Origin: Planctomycetota bacterium
Lineage (GTDB): Bacteria > Planctomycetota > OFTM77
Direction of reading: 5' to 3'
DNA: 64,000 nucleotides
Assembly: GCA_029260795.1 (NCBI GenBank)
Contig: JAJDCO010000054.1
Span: 1-64,000, forward strand
How positions within the stretch are numbered: the stretch's first letter is position 1; each line of letters begins with the position of its first letter. The notes under the pieces are model-generated. The model searched no databases. It was not told the origin of the DNA and saw only the letters and a program-made list of their open reading frames with translations. Below, in pieces: positions 45,874-53,309 of this stretch. The position numbers and the translations under genes were made by a program.

Positions 45874-47025
45874 TCAGCGCGGCACGTAGAGGGCGGCTTC
45901 GGCTTGGTGCTCTCGGCCTTCCCGCAGGAATCGGAGGGCCACGAGATCCCCGGCCGCACGGCGATCGAGAAGCTGCAGCAGATCCTCGGTGACTCGCAGC
46001 TCGATCCCGTCGGCGTGGGTCAGGATGTCCCCCCGTCGCAAACCGGGCTCCGCTTCGACGTCGTCGAGAAGCCGCGCTCGGGACGCGGCCGAGTCGTCGA
46101 CGACACTCCGAATCAACAAGCCGTCGACTCCGAGGTTTTCGAGGCGCTTGAGGATCAGGTTGTTCGTCTCGATGTACACGCCGAGGGTCGGTCGAATCAG
46201 CTGCCCTTCTCGAATCAGCTGAGGCACCGCCCAACGCACAGTCGTGACTGGAATGGCGAAGCCGAGCCCCATGTTGCCACCATTCAAAGTGTGGATGGCC
46301 GTCGTGATGCCGATGAGCTGTCCCCGGGAGTCGAGTAGAGGGCCTCCCGAGTTGCCCGGATTGATCGCGGCATCCGTTTGGATCACGTCACGAATCTCTC
46401 GCTCGAGATACCGCCGTGTCCTCAAATCGACGGCCTTGGTCGGGATCGAGCGACCGACAGCACTGACGACACCGACCGAGAGCGACAGGTCGTACCCGAA
46501 GGGGTTCCCGATCGCATAGACCGTCTGCCCGACACGGAGCGCGGCCGAGTCCCCGACCGAGATCGGGAGCAGCAGTTCGGCGGGAGCGTCGATCTTGATG
46601 ACGGCCAGGTCTTTCTGCCAGTAGCTGCCTCGCAGCTCGGCCTCCCAGAGGGAGCCGTCGGCCAACGTGACCACGATCTGCTCGGCTCGGCTGACCACGT
46701 GGTTGTTGGTGACGATGTGCCCGTGGCTGTCCCAGATGAAGCCGGAGCCTTGGGTCGGGAGGTCGTCGGCACCCAGCAGCTCGGGGAGCTCGGGCCTCAG
46801 GACGGTGATGTGGACGACCGAGGGTGAGACCCGCTCGAAGATCTCGCTCGCCCGCATCTCGGGGCTCAGCAGCGGGCCATTGGGATGGCCGACCACCGAG
46901 TAGGTCGTCGGATCGCCGTATCCGACTCTCGGCTTCTCGGTGACGGCTCGGCCGACGACGCCACCCACGATGAACACGGCCAGCAGGACGAGCACGCGGC
47001 TGAGCTTGGCTTGCTTGCTGGGCAT
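45874..47025 (-). CDS. DegP/HtrA-type serine protease with PDZ domain
   Basis: The 383-residue S1C protease has one N-terminal membrane segment (residues 9-28), a trypsin-like domain with His109 (TNNHVV), Asp139 (KDLAVI) and Ser226 (NPGNSGGP), and one PDZ domain (about 285-383, with LRRGDILTHADG). The membrane-tethered layout resembles DegS, which senses misfolded envelope proteins. The ATG at 47025 was chosen over an upstream in-frame start because the membrane segment follows closely. Followed by thiD after four bases. Confidence 0.88.
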   Translation of the reverse strand: MPSKQAKLSRVLVLLAVFIVGGVVGRAVTEKPRVGYGDPTTYSVVGHPNGPLLSPEMRASEIFERVSPSVVHITVLRPELPELLGADDLPTQGSGFIWDSHGHIVTNNHVVSRAEQIVVTLADGSLWEAELRGSYWQKDLAVIKIDAPAELLLPISVGDSAALRVGQTVYAIGNPFGYDLSLSVGVVSAVGRSIPTKAVDLRTRRYLEREIRDVIQTDAAINPGNSGGPLLDSRGQLIGITTAIHTLNGGNMGLGFAIPVTTVRWAVPQLIREGQLIRPTLGVYIETNNLILKRLENLGVDGLLIRSVVDDSAASRARLLDDVEAEPGLRRGDILTHADGIELRVTEDLLQLLDRRAAGDLVALRFLREGREHQAEAALYVPR

Positions 47026-47140
47026 GGGAAGTCTCTCTGTCTCGACGAGTCGGCCTGGGGGGATCCATCGCCGGTTCTGCCAGCGTTCGGTGCCTTTACT
47101 TGCCAATCCCTGTGAAGAACCTTCGAGCGGCGCGACTCTT

Positions 47141-48478
47141 TCAGTGCCCCTTCAGAACGACCAGTGTCAGGTCGTCATCCGGCGACGGCGGCTCTCCCGA
47201 GAATGTCTGTACCTCGGCGACGACGTGCCGGATCAGCTCCGACGGGGACTCCTGAGCATGGCGACGGAGGGAAGCGATCAGCCTCTCCTTGCCGAACAGG
47301 GTCTCGCCATCGGTGGCTCGCGCTTCACAGAGCCCGTCCGTGTAGAAGAGCAATGTATCTCCGGAGCCGACTGGAATCTCATCGCTGCACAGGTAGGCCG
47401 CCTCGGCGATCATGCCCAGAGCCGGCCCGGTGTTGTCCAAGCTGAGTAGCGAGCCGTCGGCCCGAAGAAGGAGCCCGGGGGTCTGTCCCGCGCTCCCGTA
47501 TCGATAGGTCCCTTGGCTGGGATCGAGGATTCCGAATTGCAGTGAGACGAAGCCTTCGCCTTTGAGGTCGAGGTTGAGAAACGCGTTGATGTAGGAGAGC
47601 ACCTGCTCGATGTTCTCCGAGGCGAGAATCTGTGAGCGAAGGAGGGCGCGGGTCTCGGACATCATCAAGGCGGCCCCGACGCCATGACCGGACACGTCAC
47701 CCAAGGCGATGCCAAAGCGTCCGTCCGGGAGCGGGATGAAGTCGTAGAAGTCCCCGCTCGCCTCTTCACACGGGATGCTCCAACCGGCGACCGCAAAGCC
47801 GGGGATGCTCTCGGGGTTCGGGGGGAGCAGTCGCCGCTGAATGTCACGGGCGACGCCGATGGCCGCAGCCAGGCGCTCCTTGACGATCGCTTGCTCGAGC
47901 AGGCGGGCGGTCTCGAGGGCAATGCTGAGCTGGCTGGCCAACGCCGAGAAGAACGCGAGGTCGGCCTCGGAGAACTCGCGGACGCCCGCACGGCTGTCCA
48001 CGTAGATGGCGCCCAGCAGACGCTCCTTCACCTCGAGAGGCACGCACATCACGGTCTGCAGCTTGAGATCGAAGACCGACTGCCCGACCTCGAGCGCCTC
48101 CTCATCGCTGTTCACGATGGTACAGATCGGGCGCTTCTCGGCGAGCACGCGGTTGACGATCGAGCTGGAGAAACGGATCGCGCCTCCGATGTCCTTGCTG
48201 CCCTTCTCCCGACTCACTCGAATCTCGGGCTTTTCGTCACTTCCGTCGTCGGGAAGCAGCATCAGCAAGCCGCGCTCGGCCTTGGTGACCTGAATCGACT
48301 TGTCGACGATCGATACCAGCACCTCGTGCAGATCGATGGTCGACCCGACATCAGCGATCGCTTCCAGTAGATTCCGAACGTTCTCACTGTCCTTGTTGAG
48401 ATCGCCCGTCAGGAAGGTCGCCTGATCAGCCTCGGGTTGAGGAGTGTCGCCAGTTTTCTTGCGGCTGAAAAAACTCAT
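47141..48478 (-). CDS. GAF-domain PP2C-type phosphatase (RsbU-like)
   Basis: The 445-residue protein has a short N-terminal tail, a GAF domain (about 45-190, with MCVPLEVKERLLGAIYVDS) and a SpoIIE/PP2C phosphatase domain (about 215-445). Metal-binding residues appear in ASGDFYDF, GDVSGHG, FYTDGLCE and PDDDLTLVV. RsbU-type enzymes dephosphorylate STAS anti-anti-sigma factors; the GAF domain would sense a small ligand. It is divergent from a receiver-kinase gene. No anti-sigma kinase is nearby. Confidence 0.88.
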   Translation of the reverse strand: MSFFSRKKTGDTPQPEADQATFLTGDLNKDSENVRNLLEAIADVGSTIDLHEVLVSIVDKSIQVTKAERGLLMLLPDDGSDEKPEIRVSREKGSKDIGGAIRFSSSIVNRVLAEKRPICTIVNSDEEALEVGQSVFDLKLQTVMCVPLEVKERLLGAIYVDSRAGVREFSEADLAFFSALASQLSIALETARLLEQAIVKERLAAAIGVARDIQRRLLPPNPESIPGFAVAGWSIPCEEASGDFYDFIPLPDGRFGIALGDVSGHGVGAALMMSETRALLRSQILASENIEQVLSYINAFLNLDLKGEGFVSLQFGILDPSQGTYRYGSAGQTPGLLLRADGSLLSLDNTGPALGMIAEAAYLCSDEIPVGSGDTLLFYTDGLCEARATDGETLFGKERLIASLRRHAQESPSELIRHVVAEVQTFSGEPPSPDDDLTLVVLKGH

Positions 48479-48809
48479 CCCGCCATGCCTCGCGGTTCGT
48501 TCGCGGGGTCGCGGCCGGGCCTCCTCGTCCCGACAGTCCTTCGCCCCGGACGCCTGCGTGCCGATTATAGACATGCGTCGAAGCCACTCGACAGGGAAAT
48601 CCTTTCTCCAGCGGTCGGTTACGTCGATCGAGGCTCTGCGCTGCCTGGTTCGGTCCAGCGATGCCTCTCTCCCCGCTCCACCTTCAGGGTCTGCACTTCC
48701 TCTGCCGATAGTCGGAGACGTTCGGAGGTGGCGTCCGCCTGTACGGAGCTGGTTCGCGTGGCGTACCGAGGTTCGAGCTCGGCACCGCGGAAGGCAGGGA
48801 GATCGGCAG
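48479..48809. other. Divergent region between phosphatase and receiver-kinase genes
   Basis: 331 bases. It holds the 5' regions of both genes; TTATAGAC near 48563 is a possible AT-rich promoter piece. In-frame open sequence upstream of 48810 exists but lacks coding character. Confidence 0.35.
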
Positions 48810-50024
48810 TTGAAAGTCCTCTTGGCGGACGACGACCCGCTCGCTCGCGAGCTCGTGAGGAGGACCCTGGCGAAGGCCGGCTACGAGATCGAGAGCGTCT
48901 CGGACGGCGACCAAGCCTGGATCGCATTGGAGCGAGGCGGCTCCTCGATTGCGATCCTGGACTGGGTCATGCCCGGCTTGGACGGGATCGAGATTTGTCG
49001 CCGTCTGCAGCAGTCCGAGGGCCCGCTGATCTACGTCATCCTGCTGACGAGTCGCTCCGCCAGGCAGGATCTGCTGGATGGGCTGGCGGCGGGGGCGAGC
49101 GACTACCTGACCAAGCCGTTCGATCCGGTGGAGCTGATCGCGCGAGTGCGAGTGGGCGAGCGATTGGCGCGGATGCGAGATCAGCTGGTGACTCACAGCC
49201 ACAACCAGAAGCTCGAGTCGATTGGGCGAATGGCGGCGGGCATCGCGCACGAGATCAACACGCCGATCCAATACATTGGCGACAACAATCGGTTCCTCAG
49301 GGACGCCTTCGAGGATCTGGGGCGATTGATCGAGACCTATCGCGGCCTGCTCACTCGAACGCAAGAGGTGCTGGCGGGAACCGAAGAGCTCAACCGAGTA
49401 CTCGCCGCGACCGAGGAGGCCGACCTGGACTTCCTGTCCGAGGAGATCCCGAACGCGATCGAGCAGTCCTTGGACGGCATTCGAAGAGTCTCCGAGATCG
49501 TGTCGGCGATGAAGCAGTTCTCGCACCCGGGGACGGAGGATCGAACTCCGGCCGACGTGAACCAGCTCGTCTCGAATGCAATTGCGGTCTCTCGGAACGA
49601 ATGGAAGTACGTCGCGGACGTCGAGAGCCAGCTCGATCCGAATGTCGGCATGGTGCCCTGCTTTCCCGGCGAGCTGAGTCAGGTCGTCCTGAACCTGATC
49701 GTGAATGCGAGCCACGCAATCGAGGAGGTGATCGATCGTGGGAAAGGAGAGCGCGGGCGAATCGACATTCGAACCGGGCGTACCGACGACCAGGTCGTGG
49801 TCGAGATTCAAGACACGGGCGGCGGCATCCCCGAGTCGATTCGCGAGAACATCTTCGACCCCTTCTTCACGACCAAGGAAGTCGGCCGTGGCACCGGCCA
49901 GGGTCTGGCGATCTCCCGGTCGGTCCTGAAAAAGCACGGCGGCGAAATGGAGTTCGACTCGGAGGTCGGCGTGGGCACGACATTTCGCCTCCGGATCCCC
50001 CTCGAGGTAGAGGACGAATCATGA
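48810..50024 (+). CDS. Receiver domain-histidine kinase hybrid
   Basis: The 404-residue soluble protein begins with a receiver domain (phosphoacceptor Asp51, TS at 80-81, KPF at 102-104) followed by a histidine kinase. The H-box is MAAGIAHEINTPIQYI with His147; the ATPase has NASHAI (N-box), DTGGGIP and GTGQGLAIS. A receiver at the N-terminus suggests it is itself activated by another kinase. TTG start with GGGAG upstream. Its stop overlaps the next gene (ATGA), so the two are co-translated. Confidence 0.88.
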   Translation: MKVLLADDDPLARELVRRTLAKAGYEIESVSDGDQAWIALERGGSSIAILDWVMPGLDGIEICRRLQQSEGPLIYVILLTSRSARQDLLDGLAAGASDYLTKPFDPVELIARVRVGERLARMRDQLVTHSHNQKLESIGRMAAGIAHEINTPIQYIGDNNRFLRDAFEDLGRLIETYRGLLTRTQEVLAGTEELNRVLAATEEADLDFLSEEIPNAIEQSLDGIRRVSEIVSAMKQFSHPGTEDRTPADVNQLVSNAIAVSRNEWKYVADVESQLDPNVGMVPCFPGELSQVVLNLIVNASHAIEEVIDRGKGERGRIDIRTGRTDDQVVVEIQDTGGGIPESIRENIFDPFFTTKEVGRGTGQGLAISRSVLKKHGGEMEFDSEVGVGTTFRLRIPLEVEDES

Positions 50025-51217
50025 AGCGGATCCTGTTCGTCGACGATGAGCCGAACGTGCTCGCGGCACTCCGACGGGGCCTCCGCTCGGAGCGCGCCGA
50101 GTGGGAGCTCCACTTTGCAGCCAGCGCCGAGGAAGCCCTGCTGATCTTGGCCGATCAAAGCCTCGACGTCATCGTGACCGATATGCGCATGCCCGGCATG
50201 GACGGCGCCGAGCTCCTGACGCGAGTGTCCCAAGATCATCCGGGTCTCGTGCGAATCGCGCTGTCCGGGCAGTCGGACGAGGAGATCCTGCTCAAGTCCG
50301 CCGCCCCCACGCATCAATTCCTCACCAAGCCGTGTGCGGCCCACGAGGTCCTCCAGACGATCTCTCGAGCCTGTGCGCTTCGGGACCTCCTGAGCGGAGA
50401 CGAGCTCAAGAGCCTGGTCGGACGGATCGGATCCCTGCCGATCCTGCCTGAGATCTACACCCGTCTCCAAGAAGCCGTTCGCGACCCGTCTCGGTCCGTG
50501 GAGGACGTCGGAGCCATCGTGAGCAGCGACATCGGTCTGAGCACGAAGATCTTGCAGATCGTCAACTCCGCCTTCTTCGGATTGCGGCAGAAGGTCTCCT
50601 CTCCAGCTCAGGCGACGTGCCTGCTCGGCCTCGACATCGTCAAGGCGCTGGTGCTCACGGCCGCGATCTTCGACGGGGCGGAGGTCGACGAGTGCTCGGG
50701 CATCGACCTCGACGAGCTCTGGCGCCAGAGCAACGCGTGTGCAGCACTGGCCCGTCGCATCGCGCGTCTCGAGACCGACGATCGACACTGCGCCGATGAA
50801 GCCTACCTGGCGGGTCTGCTTCACGAAGTCGGACGCCTCGTCTTGGCGAGTAGCCTGCCCGAGAGAGTGCAGCGAGCGGTCGAGGCTTGTGGTCAAGAGC
50901 GATGGCGCTTGGACGAGTGCGAGCGAGCCGAGTTCGGCTCGGGCCACGCCGAGGTCGGTGCTTACCTCCTCGGCCTCTGGGGAATGGCCGACCCCATCGT
51001 GGAGGCGATCGCCTTTCACGAGCGTCCCGATGACTGCCAATCCGAGGGATTCGATGTACTGACCGCGGTGCATGCGGCCCACCTGCTCCTTCAAGAGCCC
51101 GAGGCTCCGCCCCTCGAGGAGCGCTCGGCCGAGCATCTCGATCGGATCGGCTGCCAAGGGCGCGTGGGTGTCTGGCGCAACGAGCGCGATTCGATGAATC
51201 AGGCGAAGAACGATTGA
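50021..51217 (+). CDS. Receiver-HDOD domain response regulator
   Basis: The 398-residue protein has a receiver domain (residues 1-120, Asp54 in TDMRMPG, KPC as the Lys motif) and an HDOD domain (about 130-330, with LPILPEIYTRLQE and LSTKILQIVNSAFFGL). HDOD domains resemble HD phosphohydrolases without the full metal set and act as signalling scaffolds. The overlap with the upstream kinase marks them as a likely pair. Confidence 0.9.
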   Translation: MKRILFVDDEPNVLAALRRGLRSERAEWELHFAASAEEALLILADQSLDVIVTDMRMPGMDGAELLTRVSQDHPGLVRIALSGQSDEEILLKSAAPTHQFLTKPCAAHEVLQTISRACALRDLLSGDELKSLVGRIGSLPILPEIYTRLQEAVRDPSRSVEDVGAIVSSDIGLSTKILQIVNSAFFGLRQKVSSPAQATCLLGLDIVKALVLTAAIFDGAEVDECSGIDLDELWRQSNACAALARRIARLETDDRHCADEAYLAGLLHEVGRLVLASSLPERVQRAVEACGQERWRLDECERAEFGSGHAEVGAYLLGLWGMADPIVEAIAFHERPDDCQSEGFDVLTAVHAAHLLLQEPEAPPLEERSAEHLDRIGCQGRVGVWRNERDSMNQAKND

Positions 51218-51244
51218 AAACGCGAAGAGCAAGGACTCCCAGGC

Positions 51245-51868
51245 ATGAGCACCGCCATCCTCCTCGTCGATGACGAGCCCAACGTCGTCTCCGCCCTCAA
51301 GCGTGCGCTTCACAAGGAAGGCTTCAAGATCTTTACGGCCAACTCGGGGCAAGAAGGCCTCGAGGTTCTGCGGAGCCGCCTGATCGATGCCGTCATCTCC
51401 GACCAGGACATGCCCGGCCTCAAGGGAACCGAGTTCTTGGAGCTGGTTCGGGCCGAGTTTCCCGACACGGCACGCTTCATCCTGACCGGGAAAGCGACCC
51501 TCGAGGTGGCAATGAGTGCCATCAACTCGGGCGAGATCTTTCGCTTCTTCACCAAGCCGTGCAGCCACATCGAAGTGGCCGCCGCGATCCGACAGGCCTT
51601 GGATCAACGGGACCTGCTGACGGTCACCAAGCGACTGGTACGCACTCTGCATCGACAGACCTCGATGCTCGAAGCCATCGAGGACGAAGAGCCCGGGATC
51701 ACCCAGATGGGCGTCGCTGCAGCGATGGCGGCTCGCTCCCACGAGCTCCCGACCGAGTGGAGCGATCTCAAGTCCGTGATCGAGACCGTGATTCGGCGCG
51801 CGGAGGACGTCACCTCCGGGCGCGGACCTGGCGAGCCACGCCCTTCGGGGCCGACCCCGTCGGCCTGA
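51245..51868 (+). CDS. Stand-alone response regulator
   Basis: The 207-residue protein has a receiver domain (Asp53 in SDQDMPG, TGKAT, KPCSH) and a ~85-residue helical tail without a DNA-binding or enzymatic domain. It follows the receiver-HDOD gene after 27 bases and probably takes phosphate from the same kinase. It may act by protein-protein contact. Confidence 0.88.
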   Translation: MSTAILLVDDEPNVVSALKRALHKEGFKIFTANSGQEGLEVLRSRLIDAVISDQDMPGLKGTEFLELVRAEFPDTARFILTGKATLEVAMSAINSGEIFRFFTKPCSHIEVAAAIRQALDQRDLLTVTKRLVRTLHRQTSMLEAIEDEEPGITQMGVAAAMAARSHELPTEWSDLKSVIETVIRRAEDVTSGRGPGEPRPSGPTPSA

Positions 51869-51883
51869 GGGATCGAATCGGAC

Positions 51884-53272
51884 TCATCGCCCCTTGCTCG
51901 GGCGAGCGGCGCCTTCGCTCTCCTCCACGGGTGCGATCTCTCGCCGGAATCGGCGCTGGATCCGCAAGAGCAGCAGAATCGCCACGGTCGACAAGCCGAT
52001 CGTAAGCCCCCACCAGGGTCCACGCGGTCCTGCCGTCGAGCGAAACGCCAGCCACCAGCCGGCCGGGAGGCCCAGGCCCCAAAAGCCGATCAGCGCGATC
52101 GTTGCCGGGACCCGGGCATCCGCGGTTCCCCGCAGCACGCCTGCCGAAACGACCTGCAGACCGTCGAACACCTGGAAGATGGCGGCGATGGGCAGGAGCG
52201 TCGCGGCCAGTGCGATCACGCGAGGCTCGTCGGGAGCGTAGAGCCGTGCCAGAGGCTCGGGGAACAGCGCGAACATCGCCGCCGCCAGCATCATGAAGCT
52301 CGCCCCGATGCAGAGGCTTGCGGTAGCACCACGACGCGCCGCGAGCTGATCGCGACGACCGATCGCGTTCCCGACCCGGGTCGTCGCCGCCGCCGAGATG
52401 CCGAGTGGAATCATGAAGGTCAGGCTGGAGAGATTGATTGCGATCTGATGGCCTGCCAGAGCCGTCGTGCCGAGATGACCCATCATGATCGTCGCGGCGG
52501 AGAACCCCCAGTACTCCAAGCCGATGTGCAGCCCCATCGGGATGCCGATCCGCAGCACGTCGAGGAATCGCCTCAGCTCGAGGATGCTTCGGGACCACTG
52601 TCCGTAGACCTCACGCACGCCGATGCGGGCTGCGGCCTCGAGAAACACGAACAGCGAGATGCGGCTGGCCGAGGTCGCCCACCCCGCACCCACGCCTCCC
52701 AGTGGCTCGAAGCCGAGGTTCCCGAACACGAACACCCAGTTGGCGAGCACGTTGATGCCATTGGCCAGAAAGACGGCCCACACGACCGGCCGCACGTGGC
52801 TCATGGCGAGAAGCGACTGACGAGTCACCGAGAACAGCAGGAGCGGACAGATCCCCAGGACGTTCGCGCGCACGTAGGCGGCCGTCTTCGAGATGATCTC
52901 CGGATCCTGATTCAGCAAGTGCAGCAGCGGCTCGGGAAAGAGGAGCACGCCCATCAAGGGAACCGAGAGGAGCATCGCCAGCACCCAGCCGCGCTGTCGC
53001 CAACGTCGGACTCGCTCCAGGTCACCCGCACCGGCCGCCTGGGAGAGGAACGGGTCGAGACCCATCAAGACGCCTTGGATGGGAACGACGCAGCTCATCA
53101 TGATCGCGACGCCGAGGCCGACCGCCGCGAGGTCGGTCTCCGAGACCCGGCCGACCATCATCGTGTCGACGAATCCCATCAGCATCATGCCGAGCTGGGA
53201 GACGGCGAACGGCACGGCCAGCCGACAGACGGAGCCGATCTCGGCTCGTAAAGTGATCACCCCGGAGCTCAC
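51884..53272 (-). CDS. MATE family efflux transporter
   Basis: About 462 residues and twelve membrane helices typical of multidrug and toxic compound extrusion transporters, with LAVPFAVSQLGMMLMGFVDTMMVG in helix 1-2 and a second half starting near LDVLRIGIPMGLHIGLEYWGF. It exports drugs or metabolites using H+ or Na+. The GTG at 53272 with AGGA seven bases upstream is chosen; another GTG four codons later is possible. It lies 37 bases downstream of the large secreted protein on the same strand. Confidence 0.88.
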   Translation of the reverse strand: MSSGVITLRAEIGSVCRLAVPFAVSQLGMMLMGFVDTMMVGRVSETDLAAVGLGVAIMMSCVVPIQGVLMGLDPFLSQAAGAGDLERVRRWRQRGWVLAMLLSVPLMGVLLFPEPLLHLLNQDPEIISKTAAYVRANVLGICPLLLFSVTRQSLLAMSHVRPVVWAVFLANGINVLANWVFVFGNLGFEPLGGVGAGWATSASRISLFVFLEAAARIGVREVYGQWSRSILELRRFLDVLRIGIPMGLHIGLEYWGFSAATIMMGHLGTTALAGHQIAINLSSLTFMIPLGISAAATTRVGNAIGRRDQLAARRGATASLCIGASFMMLAAAMFALFPEPLARLYAPDEPRVIALAATLLPIAAIFQVFDGLQVVSAGVLRGTADARVPATIALIGFWGLGLPAGWWLAFRSTAGPRGPWWGLTIGLSTVAILLLLRIQRRFRREIAPVEESEGAARPSKGR

Positions 53273-53309
53273 GGGCCAGTCCTGAAGAATCCTCCTGAGG
53301 GACGTGATC

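Noticed and set aside
48437..50020. Frame upstream of the receiver-HDOD protein that would fuse it to ~530 extra residues.
   Set aside because: That part is out of frame with the receiver-kinase gene and is Arg/Gly-rich noise; the ATG at 50021 overlaps the kinase stop as expected.
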